DNA of 64,000 nucleotides from Lolium rigidum (Eukaryota; Streptophyta; Magnoliopsida; Poales; Poaceae), in assembly GCF_022539505.1 (NCBI RefSeq), contig NC_061510.1, forward strand, positions 37,535,047 through 37,599,046, written 5' to 3'. The stretch's first letter is position 1, and each line of letters opens with the position of its first letter. Below the pieces are notes generated by a model, which saw only the letters and a program-made list of their open reading frames with translations, ran no database searches and was not told where the DNA came from. Shown here one piece after another: positions 1 through 11,900 of this stretch. The position numbers were made by a program, and so were the translations under genes.

Positions 1-3000
1 AAAAATTGGAAAGGTATCGCATTCAAACCAATATCGGGTTTTATCAAAAATCACCATCTTCTCTTGTTCACATTCAACTTCAAACTCTTCAATGGAATGC
101 TTCATCATTCCAAGGTTTCAAAATCAACCATTCACATGCTCCCATCTAATATAGTCAAATTTTAGTATTTTAGCACTAGCACTACACATGAGGGGTGCTA
201 CTTTGCTTTGCTATTTCTACTCATCTAGTAATCTTGTTCTCTATCCCAATTTTAGTTCCTCCTTGGAAAACACAACAAGTAGAACTTGTATGGTGTACAC
301 ATCAGATAAGCTTGTATAAGGAAAAATAAGAATCATGGTGCCTTGCTCAAGGTGAGCTTTGCACTTTGCAAGAGTATTATCTTGCCTCGGTAGTTCTCTA
401 GGTTTTCTCCTTCTTCTTCAGGGTAGAATTCTCCTTCCTCTTGATAATCTCCGGTGCTAGCGTCTAAATTTGAATACGAAGTATAATCACCAAACAAGCT
501 CAAAGGCTATTCTACACACATTATTACTTCACACAAACTATACTAAGCACACACATAAAATAAGTAAGTGTATTGGTGGGTGACTTGAGGAAAATGCTTT
601 CCTCTTATTCATATGTGATAAGTAATGTTCATATAGTGTTTGGGGAATAAATTCCTCTCATTGAAATCTTCTTAAGATTTAATTTCTCAATAGCAATACA
701 TGAATGCTATGTTGACCCAAGTCAACCATTCATCATCATTATTGAAGAAAATGATTTAAATGAGGTAGACCACCTCATACTACTTAAATAACACTACATT
801 TGATTTAAATCTCAAGTAATTCATATAAGAGAGTTGGGACCAGGGTCCAAACATCACATGAATTCATTTGAGACAAAGATTTAAATGAAGTACAAATACT
901 TCATAAGATTTACATAATAGTTTTGGACAATATCACTTACTAAACTAGTCGGATTGTCCATTAGTTAAACTAGGGTATGATCATGCAAAGTGACCACACC
1001 ATTTTCTTGCAGAAACAATTAGTGTAAGTCATATGTGAGCTACTAGAGTTGGAATTAACTTAATATCTATTTTGGTTGATTTTTAATAATTATTTGAATA
1101 AGTAAAAGTCCCTGTCTTGTTATTTTTATCACATTTATTCTACCAAGAATCTGACCAAGGGACCAGTGGCATTAGTTAGATCTTTTTCTTAGCTTTCCAA
1201 CAACATAAAGTTCATCAAATTTGGTTTAGCCAATTTCAAACTATTGAATTTCAAAGTTGGAACCGAGTATTGCAATAAAATGGATTTGGATAAATCGAAT
1301 TTGAATTACTTGGGCTACGCGGGAAAGCTAAGTGGGCTGAAACGTTTAAAAACGGCCCAAGGCCAGCCCACCACGCATCCGTGCACGCGCGGGCCACCTG
1401 ACGGTGGGCTCCACCCGTCGGCCGACTCATAATAGCCGAAACGGTATGGGGCGAGGTGGTGCGTTGGATTAGAACACGGATCAACGGCTCGCGTTCATCG
1501 TCGTCTCCGACGAGAACCCGACGTGCGGCGGCGGCAGTAGGGGGTCGGCGAGCTCACCGTGGCTCCGGCTAGGGTTGGCGGTGGGCTTGGCGAAGGTGTA
1601 GACGACGGCGATGCAGCTCGTAGCGATGGCGAAGCTCGAGGCGGCCTGGATCGACGGCGATTTCACCAAGGCTTCCGCGGCTCCGATCGCTCGATTGAGC
1701 TTGCTCCGGCGACGATTGAGGTGGCTAGCGGTGCGAGGCGAAGCGGTGGTGATAGGTGGTCATGGTGGTGTGCTTGGTTTGGTCCGGGGAGTGCTCTATT
1801 TATAGGAGGGAGGGGGTCTGTGCGGGGCGGTGAGCAAGTCGTCGTGGGCGCGACGTCTCCGGCGAGCTAGAGGGCTAGGCGGTGACGCAGCGACGATCGC
1901 AAAGGTACGGCGAATCCGCGAGCGTCCATGGCGAGTTAATGCGAGGCGTACGATGGTCGGGGCCGTGCGTGTACCGTCGCGGCCGTGGCGGAAGGAAGCT
2001 TCCTCTCCGGCGGCGGTAGGCGCTAGGGGGTGACGCAAGCATGTCCGGCAAGCTCCGCGTGGCGAGAGAGGTACTACGGCGCGCGGATTTGGTCGAGTAC
2101 GGCGAGATTTGGCGAGCGCCGCGTGGACGTGTCCGTGCACTGGTGACGTCGCCATGCCGTTGGCGGCGTACCTGGAGCGTGCCGGGCGCGGCGATGGCGG
2201 GTCGTGGCGTCGTCCTCTCGTTCAACGGTGGGTACGGGCGATCTTCCGGGATCGTGGGCGACGCGTTTGACAAGGTTGCTTAGGGCTGGAGAGGCGGGGA
2301 GAGAGGGGTGAGCGTCGAGGGGCGACGTGGCCGGCATGGCCATGGCCGGTCATGTTCGGTCGTGTCCATGGTGTGTTTTTGCATGGGCTTGGTGTAGAAG
2401 GGTCCAGGGGTCAATGCTGAGGCAAGTGGTGAGCAAATGGTGGCCTGGTTTGATCACATTTCAAAAATGGAGATTGTTACATTCTGTTTCAAAGTCTCAT
2501 CTTGGCATGCTTCTATCTCTTGATCCATGATGAATTTGAGGTGATGATCTTTACAGAAGTTGTTCACCTTATTGAGTACTTGGATGACATGTCAAGAGTT
2601 GAATTTGTTTGGTTTGGAAAAAATGAAAAAGAGAGGCTCAAAGTAGGTACCGAGACTATAAAAGTCGAAATGACCATTATCATATGTGGTCATGTTTTCA
2701 AGTTTGAAATTGGTTTAAAAGCTATAACCTTGATTCTCCAAGTTGTAATTACTCAAATATATCATAACACAATTATTGGTGAAGATCAAATGAGTCTAGG
2801 ATCAAATTTACAAAAAAGATATAAACCATATGTTAGGGTTTTTAGGGTTTTTCTAGTATTTGATTTCTTTCTCTTTTTGGTGAATTTGGTTTATGATGAT
2901 CACTTGATCACTTTAGGGTTTTAGAATTCATCACAAACACAAAGTAACAAACATCATGGCATAGCACTCAAAATGCACAAGTCCTATGCGAGGTACTATA

Positions 3001-3084
3001 TGCAAGTAAAAGTTTTTGTTGGTTCTAAATTTTTGGATAATTGAAATTGTTCTTCTTCCTTTATTTGAGATTTGGGATGTTACA
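1..3084 (-). repeat. 3' LTR of the chromovirus, truncated by the window start
   Basis: Near-identical to 9,962-13,040 along its whole length. On the plus strand it ends in TGTTACA at 3,084, so the minus-strand LTR opens with TGTAACATCCC. About 990 bp of its far end are missing because the window starts inside it. A TATA-like TATAAATA reading leftwards lies near 1,796-1,803. Open frames inside (for example around 1,800-2,340 on both strands) follow the GC-rich LTR body and show no protein family. Confidence 0.93.
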
Positions 3085-3085
3085 A

Positions 3086-3103
3086 ACCCTTCCCCCTTAC
3101 AAA
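3086..3103 (-). promoter_or_regulatory. Polypurine tract of the chromovirus
   Basis: Directly beside the left LTR, the minus strand reads as a G/A-rich run (AAGGGGGAAGGG-like). That is where the plus-strand-primer tract of an LTR element must lie, just upstream of the 3' LTR. Confidence 0.75.
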
Positions 3104-3131
3104 AGATCTCGTCCCGAGATCTAAAAGAAAA

Positions 3132-4135
3132 TTAGGTACTAAAGAGATCTGGGTACTCCTTCTTCATATCTTCCTCTCGCTCCCAAGTGGCTTCATCTTC
3201 GGTATGGTTGCTCCACTGTATCTTCGTAAACTTGATGCTTCGGGTGCGAGTGGTTACGTATGCTTCTTCCAAGATGCGAATCGGCACTTCGCGGTATGTC
3301 GGGTCTTGGTTGATATCCACCGAACGGTGATCGATGTTCTTGAACACTTCCGTCTTCTCGGGGACTTCCGGGCACTTCCGCGGGAGTGAGATGTGAAAAA
3401 CGTCGTGCACGGCCGACATTTCTTCGGGTAACTCTAATTGATAGGATACTTCGCCTCGGCGACTCGGAACTTTGAAAGGTCCGACATATCTAGGTGCAAG
3501 CTTTCCTTTCAGTTGAAATCTCTGCATTCCTTTCAGGGGGGATACCTTGAGATAGACAAAATCTCCGATCTCGAAGGTCATCTCTCGGCGTCTCTTGTCG
3601 GCGTAACTCTTCCGTCGGGACCGAGCGGTCTTGAGGTACTCTCGGATCTTGTGCACCTTCTCTTCGGCTTCACGAAGAACATCAGGTCCAAAGACTTGGC
3701 TTTCTCCGACTTCCGACCGGTTCGGGGAGTACGGCACTTCCTTCCGTACAAAGCTTCAAAGGGGGCCATCGCGTAGGCTGGCTTGGTAGCCGTTGTTGTA
3801 GGAGAATTCTGCGTAAGGCGAGGCAATCTTCCCACTTGGATCCGTACTCCGGTACGCATGCTCTCAACATGTCCTCTAGTATCTGGTTGACTCTCTCGGT
3901 TTGTCCATCGGTACGTGGGTGATAGGCGGTGCTCGAAGTTCGGACGGGTTCCTAGTCCTTCATGCACTTTCTGCGCGAATCTTGAGGTGAACCGGGATCC
4001 TCTATCCGACACTATCGACTTCGGGGTTCCGTGCGGGCGACTATTACGGGAGATGTACAGCTCAGCTAACTTTGGTCCTTGGTAGGTGGTCTTGACGGCG
4101 ATGAAATGAGCTACTTTGGTCAATCTATCCACCAC
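3132..4135 (-). pseudogene. Integrase core and C-terminal chromodomain (broken)
   Basis: Continues the pol reading of the chromovirus. The minus-strand frame from 4,135 opens with [14 protein letters not shown] and contains the second catalytic Asp in IVSDRG, the integrase core. Frames then switch several times between about 3,700 and 3,960, so the catalytic Glu region is split. The last frame (3,132-3,737, 201 aa) holds the integrase C-terminal part and ends in a chromodomain (roughly 3,135-3,300, with EAYVTTRTR and DEATWEREED). Chromodomains direct chromovirus integration to particular chromatin. One frame switch, near 3,932-3,935, sits on a CGAG tetranucleotide of the kind discussed in the findings. 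Confidence 0.85.
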
Positions 4136-5931
4136 TACCCATATAGAGTCGTTGCCTTTCGTTGGATTTGGGCAAACCTGTGATAAAGTCCATTCCTACC
4201 GAGTCCCACTTCCATTCCGGAATCCGCAAGGGTTGCGAGCAGTCCTGCGGGTCGCTGATGTTCAGCCTTGACTCGCTGACAGATATCACACTTGGCGATG
4301 TAGCTTCCGATCTCCCTCTTCATTCCATGCCACCAAAATTGTTCCTTCAAATCTTGGTACATCTTGGTACCTCCGGGGTGAATAGAGTATAGGGTGTCAT
4401 GGGCTTCCTTCAGAATGACTTGCTTCAGGTCTGAATCCGATGGTACGCAGAGACGTCCTTTGTACCAAAGAACTCCGGCTTCATCTACAGTGAATCCGGG
4501 GGCTTTTCCTGCGACTATCTGGGTCTTGATTCCGTCAATGCTGGCATTTCCCTTCTGAGCTTCCTTGATCTGACCAATCAAGGTGGGTTGTAGCTCCATG
4601 CTGGCTAGGAATCCTTCACTGACTAGCTCCATTCTAAACTGTTCAAATTCCTGGTATAAACTGGGTTGTTCTTCTGCTATCATTGAGTTCAATTGACACG
4701 GCAGTCTACTCAACGCATCCGCTACCACATTGGCCTTGCCGGGGTGGTAGTGGATCTCCATATCATAATCCTTAATCAGTTCTAACCATCTTCTTTGTCT
4801 CATGTTCAGCTCCTTCTGGGTAAAGATATACTTCAGGCTTTTGTGATCCGAATAGATCTCGCAGCGATTACCCATGAGGTAATGACGCCACACCTTCAGT
4901 GCTAAAACTACAGCTGCGAGTTCGAGGTCATGGGTGGGGTAGTTCTGCTCATGCTGCTTTAGTTGCCGGGACAAATAAGAGATCACTTTGCCTTCTTGCA
5001 TAAGCACACATCCGAGACCAATCTTGGATGCATCGCAGTAAACATCAAAGGGTTTGGTGATGTCCGGCATTATCAGAATTGGGGTCGTGGTCTGTCTAAG
5101 CTTGAGTTGTTGAAAACTCTCTTCACATTTGTCCGTCCATTCGAACTTCTTATCCTTCTTCAACAATTGGGTCATTGGTCGAGCGATACTCGAGAAGCCT
5201 TCTACAAATCTGCGGTAATATCCGGCTAATCCAAGAAAAGCGCGAACCTCGGTCTGGGTGGTTGGGGCTTTCCATTCTGCAACAGTCTTGATCTTGGCGG
5301 GGTCTACGGCAATTCCTCCTGCGGACAATATATGTCCCAGGAATCCAACTTCCTTTAACCAAAACTCACATTTGCTGAACTTAGCATACAGCTTATGCGC
5401 TCTCGGGGTCTCTAGGACAGCTTCTAGGTGTTGCTCATGTTCTTCCTCGGATTTGGAGTAGATTAGGATGTCATCGATGAAAACGACCACAAACTTATCC
5501 AGGAAGTTCATGAAGATCTTATTCATGAGATTCATGAAATAAGCAGGGGCATTGGTCAATCCAAATGACATGACATTGTACTCGTACAATCCATATCTGG
5601 TGGTAAAGGCAGTTTTGGGAATGTCCGACGCTCGGATCTTCAGCTGGTGATATCCAGTCCTGAGGTCAATCTTTGAGAACACTATGGCTCCGGTCAGCTG
5701 ATCAAACAAATCTTCTATCTTCGGCAAAGGGTATTTGTTCTTGATGGTGACATCGTTAAGTTTACGATAGTCCGTACATAAACGACTGGCACCATCCTTC
5801 TTATCCACAAACAAAACGGGGGATCTCCAAGGTGACGCACTTGGTCTAATCAGACCTTTGGCTAACAGTTCATCCAGTTGCTTCTTCAGCTCTACTAGCT
5901 CTGCTTGGGTTCATGCTGTAGGCTCTCCGGG
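4135..5931 (-). pseudogene. Reverse transcriptase, RNase H and integrase zinc-binding region
   Basis: One long minus-strand frame (559 aa from an internal Met at 5,814, with in-frame sequence continuing upstream). It shows the RT core with the catalytic VFIDDIL motif (about 5,455-5,490), a thumb/connection segment, RNase H beginning [12 protein letters not shown], and the HHCC zinc-binding region of integrase (HPGGTKMYQ to CDICQRVK). The frame is open throughout this part, unlike gag and the integrase core. It is called a pseudogene because the polyprotein it belongs to is interrupted on both sides. Confidence 0.9.
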
Positions 5932-6495
5932 CTATAGGTCCGGTTCCGGAATTAACTCAATGATAAACTCGATATCCCGGTGCGGGGGCATACCGGGTAA
6001 ACCATCCGGGAACACATCGGGATATCGACAAACGACCCTGATTTGATCCAGAGTTGGCTTGGCTATGCTCTGGTTGCAGGTAAACTTTCTAGGTAGCAGT
6101 TCAGAGACATGTTCCACTAAGATACCGGTGCTACTGGTCATGGTGATGGCTTTCTTGGCACAGTCAATCATTCCATGATGTTTTGCCATCCAATCCATTC
6201 CCAGCACTACCTCCAAACCTTTGGTTCCCAAAATTATCAAATTGGCATAGAACTCTACTTCATGAATTCTGATGGGTACATTTTTACAAAATTTTCTGGC
6301 TTTAGTGGTTGATCCGGGGATTTGAACTATCATGACATGTTTCAAACTGAGGGGTTGAATTTTACTTGTTGATGCAAAGTCTTCGGTGACAAAAGAATGA
6401 GATGCTCCGGAATCAAACAACACTCGCGGCAGTACCGAGTTGACAGGAAACATACCCGAGTACAACATCCGGTGCTTCCTGGGCTTCTTCGGCAT
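5932..6495 (-). pseudogene. Retroviral-type aspartic protease of the chromovirus
   Basis: A 187-aa minus-strand frame with the active-site motif LFDSGASHSFV near its N-terminus and the conserved GMDWM segment further on, as in gypsy proteases that mature the Gag-Pol polyprotein. The C-terminal part (PDGLPGMPPHRDIEFIIEL) leads into RT. It follows the gag zinc knuckle with a frame change, so Gag-Pro is not one continuous reading here. Confidence 0.85.
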
Positions 6496-7649
6496 TCATG
6501 TGGAAGAGACGGCCGTTGCGGTTATTGGGGTTGTTGGGGGCGAACTTCTTTCCAGTGGGAACGCGGCGTTGCTGCTGGGCGGGTGCGGCGGTGTTGCCGG
6601 CGAGCTTGGCGAGTCTCTTGGGACACTCGTTGGAGTAGTGCCCCACCACTCCGCACTCATAGCAAGTGATAGTGGACTTGTCCTTGGTGGCGACAGGAAC
6701 GGCGTTGCTTCCGGTCCTTGGAGCGGTGTTGGTGTTGTTGTTGTTGTTGGGAGCTCTGGCGGAGCGCGGTTGAAGTTGTTGTTGTTGTTGTAGTTGTTGG
6801 TGTGGCCTCCTGGCCTAGAGTTTCCTCCACTCCGGCTTCGATAACCGGGCGCGAGTTCCGCATAGGGGGCTTGTTGTTGTTCCTCGGAGTGAAACCTCCG
6901 CTTGAGTCGGGCGATACTTCGGGGCATTGCTAGGCCCACTCGGTGCATCATGCGACGTTTGCGGTTCTCGTTGGCTTGGTTCGAGCTTGCCTTCCATCCG
7001 GATGGCTGAGTCAACAAGGGCTTCGAGGTCGGTGAAGGGGATGTTGATGAGAACAGTCTCGCATCTCATCATGCGATCCGTTCGGGAATCTCTCCTGCCT
7101 CTTCTCAGTGGTGTCGGTCTCATCGGGGCGTACCTTGACAGGGTAAGGAACCTGTCGCGGTATTCTACCACCGTCATGCGACCTTGCTTCAGTTCACGGA
7201 ACTCATCCCTCATCTTCTTGATAAGACCCGGGGGTACATGGTACTTGCTGAACTTGAGCTTGAAATCTGCCCAAGTCATGAACTGACCTCCATTCATGGC
7301 ACGTGTGCTAATCCACCAGTGCTCGGGCAGGTCTCGCGAGGTAATGAGTGGCAAACAGGACCATCTCGTTGGGTTCTACTCCCGCTACCTCCAGATTGTT
7401 TTCCATGGTTTGAAGCCAGTCATCGGCATCGAGGGGTTCCTCCGTCTTGCTGAACACCGGAGGGTTGGTATTCTGAAAATTCTTGAGCTTGGATCCGGGG
7501 TGATCATGGTTTCCATGGCCTTGGTTTGCAAGGTTTTGCAGTGCAGTGATGTTGGCTTGTCTTTCAGCTCTTTCAGTCTCCCTGTCTGCCAGCAGGGTTT
7601 GCAGCAGTTGCATCATAGCATCGTTGTTGTTGCGATTGGGAGGGGCCAT
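6413..7649 (-). pseudogene. Gag of the chromovirus (capsid and zinc knuckle), frameshifted
   Basis: Likely start is the ATG at 7,649 (MAPPNRNNNDAMM); an upstream in-frame Met at 7,712 looks like leader. The N-terminal frame holds DADDWLQTMENNLEV, typical of plant gypsy Gag. The second frame (6,815-7,354) carries the retrotransposon-gag core with WADFKLKFSKYHVP and RMTVVEYRDRFL. A third frame holds a CCHC zinc knuckle (CYECGVVGHYSNEC, about 6,623-6,664). At least two frame changes separate these pieces. Gag would form the particle shell and bind element RNA. Confidence 0.88.
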
Positions 7650-7929
7650 CTGAACATACAGGAGATTATAAGATAAGAGGGAATTTTTATGGTTTATTTT
7701 GAATGAGTTCAAGACTTAAAAAACAATTTGAATGCTTTGGATGACACACACAAACATTCATTCATTCCACATAACACATTACAAACTACATATCATTCAT
7801 CCCATGGTTTTAAGAACCATTTTTCAGACTACGATACAAGGAATGAAAAACACACTCATACCCAGGATTTTAAGAATCCTTCATGCTACGATACACGGGA
7901 CGGGATACAACTCACACCTACATCAGTGC

Positions 7930-8741
7930 TCAAGTGTGACTACCCTCATCCTTGATGTCAATGGGAACGACATCATCAGGTCCTGGCTCCAAGAACTCGT
8001 AGTCCTCCTCCTCCGTGAACTCGTCCTCCTCGAAGTCGTCGTCGTTACTCAGGAAGGCATCTCCTCCCTGAATATCGATACCGACCTCGTCTTCCTCTAT
8101 CTCCATCAGCTGCTCCTCCTGGGCCTTGACGGTGGCCTCAAGTGATGCTATCTGTGCGCGAAGGCGTGTAATAGTGACATCCTTCTTCGCGCACTTCAGG
8201 CGAAGCTTGTTGCGGCACCGGGACAGATGCTTGATGGCATCTCCATGCGTAGCCAGGGCGAGGTGAGTCTGGTTCGCATACATACGGGCGTTATCCAGAT
8301 CCAGCTGAGTGTGATACAGCATGAAGTCTAGATGCTCGGCGTGATGCCTCAGCTCAGGGTGGGACTCGCGAGCCATAGGTACTCCGTTGGCATCACGCTT
8401 CACTAGGTGAGCGAAACGGGACGCAAGCAGGCGTACCGTGTTCTGTCCGCAAAGGCGAGCCAGTGCCTCCTGCAGGCCGCGTGCCAGTCCATCGAGCCAG
8501 TTGCTCTCACGGAAGGAGAACAGGATCCTGTCCGTGGTAGGAGACTCCATGTTCCCCTCAGATCCACAGTAATGATCCACCGTAGCTCTCCGCCGGCTGA
8601 TCATCCATCTCGGATCCCATGGAACTCGGGCTGGAGGCGCCCGGAAAGTTCGAGACCGCGGTGAGATCGTGCTCGAAGATCAAGTCTGCCTCCGTTACCA
8701 AGTTGGTAAAACTTGGTGTTGACGGGTGCGTTGGGCTCCAT
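7930..8741 (-). pseudogene. Extra leader ORF between primer site and gag
   Basis: The largest open part (8,604-7,930, 224 aa) is helical, with a coiled-coil-like stretch (LRAQIASLEATVKAQEEQL) followed by a very acidic tail rich in D and E. An ATG at 8,741 just below the primer site opens a short frame beginning MEPNAPVNTKFYQLG. Two frame changes (about 8,690 and 8,600) separate it from the 224-aa frame, so an ancestral ORF of about 270 codons is likely. I recognise no enzyme domain. It is sense-oriented in the element and ends about 280 bp before gag. Extra ORFs are known in plant gypsy elements, but I cannot assign this one. Confidence 0.6.
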
Positions 8742-8956
8742 CTGAAAGTGAATTAGGAGAGTAAGTTAGACATTTGATCAAGTGTGGCACAGTTTTAGGT
8801 AGACATAATAAGAAAGAGCATGTTTTTATCAAGTTTCGAAAAAGCCTCCAAGACAAGAATATGAAGAACTTTTCATAAATAACCTTTTCCTTTGTATTTC
8901 AAAGTTATGTTTTTATGAACGCCCATTCTAACTAAGGTTTTCTAAGGTCAAACAAT

Positions 8957-8969
8957 GGCTCCGATACCA
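8957..8969 (-). promoter_or_regulatory. Primer binding site, initiator-Met tRNA type
   Basis: On the minus strand this reads TGGTATCGGAGCC, one base away from the usual TGGTATCAGAGC complement of the initiator-Met tRNA 3' end. It lies 3 bp inside the 5' LTR, which starts at 8,973. Confidence 0.88.
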
Positions 8970-8972
8970 ACT

Positions 8973-11900
8973 TGTCAACACCCGGATTTTTAAGTCCAGA
9001 TGCCTATTATGTCATTCATCGCAATCCCAGGATAATGTTGTTGCGAGGCATAATAGTCGAATATCACAGCTCATTATTTATTACAAGCCATAATGTCTTA
9101 CAATCTTGAATCACATGATTCATATTACACAAATAGTTGATCTCACAATCAACAACATACATAAGTTCATACATAGCGGAAGCGTAATAGTAACGGGACT
9201 CTCTAGTCCACAGGCCAACATTTGACGTCAGAAACCCCTAGTTGTCGTAGGCGTCCCGCTGGTCATCCTCGTGATAGTTCTGTTCCTCCTCGTACTCTGG
9301 CCATTTGAATAGCCAGGGACAAAGCCGTAAGTACTTCAAGTACTTGCAAACTAATACTATTGTAAAATGCCTATTAAAGAAACTAAGTCCTAATTTAACT
9401 TGCATAAGCCATATTTTAGTTCACCAGCTTGGATCATGTACTAACTAACTTAAGTGGGAACATTAGTGTCATTCCCACATCATTTGTTCAAATACCCAAA
9501 GAGTCACCAAGTCACCATTCACATTTACTAAAGCTTTCAAAAATCTGACACCGGAAACTGTATGGCCTTTCCAACCGTCCGTAACCGTGGACACGGCTAT
9601 TCGAATAGGTTTACACTCTGCAGAGGTTGCACACTTGTGCCACAACATTTGATTTCATCCGTCGGAATAACTCCGAGTCACCGTAACACAGTACGCGGAT
9701 CATCAACCATAACCTTTCACTTACACATCCTAGTATGAGCACCTCTCCCCATGAGCTTGGCCTCCCAGGTGAAAACCAACTCGTTAACCTCGGGAACTGC
9801 ACAGGGCTTGGCCGTACAATTTCACCTCAATTCACATCCTTTCTCAACAACGGAGGCAGCCTCAGCATAACCCCTATGATGTGTGTTCAGAGGAAACTCA
9901 TACTAAAATCTATAAACTTCCAGTTAAGCCCTACCCATAATCAGGTATTGTGGGGGTACTCAAAAATTGGAAAGGTATCGCATTCAAACCAATATCAGGT
10001 TTTATCAAAAATCACCATCTTCTCTTGTTCACATTCAACTTCAAACTCTTCAATGGAATGCTTCATCATTCCAAGGTTTCAAAATCAACCATTCACATGC
10101 TCCCATCTAATATAGTCAAATTTTAGTATTTTAGCACTAGCACTACACATGAGGGGTGCTACTTTGCTTTGCTATTTCTACTCATCTAGTAATCTTGTTC
10201 TCTATCCCAATTTTAGTTCCTCCTTGGAAAACACAACAAGTAGAACTTGTATGGTGTACACATCAGATAAGCTTGTATAAGGAAAAATAAGAATCATGGT
10301 GCCTTGCTCAAGGTGAGCTTTGCACTTTGCAAGAGTATTATCTTGCCTTGGTAGTTCTCTAGGTTTTCTCCTTCTTCTTCAGGGTAGAATTCTCCTTCCT
10401 CTTGATAATCTCCGGTGCTAGCGTCTAAATTTGAATACGAAGTATAATCACCAAACAAGCTCAAAGGCTATTCTACACACATTATTACTTCACACAAACT
10501 ATACTAAGCACACACATAAAATAAGTAAGTGTATTGGTGGGTGACTTGAGGAAAATGCTTTCCTCTTATTCATATGTGATAAGTAATGTTCATATAGTGT
10601 TTGGGGAATAAATTCCTCTCATTGAAATCTTCTTAAGATTTAATTTCTCAATAGCAATACATGAATGCTATGTTGACCCAAGTCAACCATTCATCATCAT
10701 TATTGAAGAAAATGATTTAAATGAGGTAGACCACCTCATACTACTTAAATAACACTACATTTGATTTAAATCTCAAGTAATTCATATAAGAGAGTTGGGA
10801 CCAGGGTCCAAACATCACATGAATTCATTTGAGACAAAGATTTAAATGAAGTACAAATACTTCATAAGATTTACATAATAGTTTTGGACAATATCACTTA
10901 CTAAACTAGTCAGATTGTCCATTAGTTAAACTAGGGTATGATCATGCAAAGTGACCACACCATTTTCTTGCAGAAACAATTAGTGTAAGTCATATGTGAG
11001 CTACTAGAGTTGGAATTAACTTAATATCTATTTTGGTTGATTTTTAATAATTATTTGAATAAGTAAAAGTCCCTGTCTTGTTATTTTTATCACATTTATT
11101 CTACCAAGAATCTGACCAAGGGACCAGTGGCATTAGTTAGATCTTTTTCTTAGCTTTCCAACAACATAAAGTTCATCAAATTTGGTTTAGCCAATTTCAA
11201 ACTATTGAATTTCAAAGTTGGAACCAGTATTGCAATAAAATGGATTTGGATAAATCGAATTTGAATTACTGGGCTACGCGGGAAAGCTAAGTGGGCCGAA
11301 ACGTTTAAAAACGGCCCAAGGCCAGCCCACCACGCATCTGTGCACGCGCGGGCCGCCTGACAGTGGGCTCCACCCGTCAGCGACTCATAATAGCCGAAAC
11401 GGTATGGGGCGAGGTGGTGCGTTGGATTAGAACACGGATCAACGGCTCGCGTTCATCATCGTCTCCGACGAGAACCCGACGTGCGGCGGCGGCGGTAAGG
11501 GGGTCGGCGAGCTCACCGTGGCTCCAGCTAGGGTTGGCAGTGGGCTTGACGAAGGTGTAGACGACGGCGATGCAGCCTGTAGCAGTGGCGAAGCTCGAGG
11601 CGGCCTGGATCGACGGCGATTTCACCAAGGCTTCCGCGGCTCCGATCGCTCGATTGAGCTTGCTCCGGCGACGATTGAGGTGGCTAGCGGTGCGAGGCGA
11701 AGCGGTGGTGATAGGTGGTCATGGTGGTGTGCTTGGTTTGGTCCGGGGAGTGCTCTATTTATAGGAGGGAGGGGGTGCTGCGGGGCAGTGAGCAAGTCGT
11801 CGTGGGCGCGACGTCTCCGGCGAGCTAGAGGGCTAGGCGGTGACGCAGCGACGATCGCAAAGGTACGGCGAATCCGCGAGCGTCCATGGCGAGTTAATGC

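Noticed and set aside
1559..2343. Overlapping 60-140 aa frames on both strands of the chromovirus LTR
   Set aside because: They lie in the GC-rich LTR body, are not conserved in frame between the two LTRs because of small indels, and show no domain.
8957..8969. A tRNA gene near the primer sites
   Set aside because: Only the short complement of a tRNA 3' end is present; no cloverleaf or A/B boxes around it. The same holds for the tRNA-Asp-like sites at 48,735 and 51,305.
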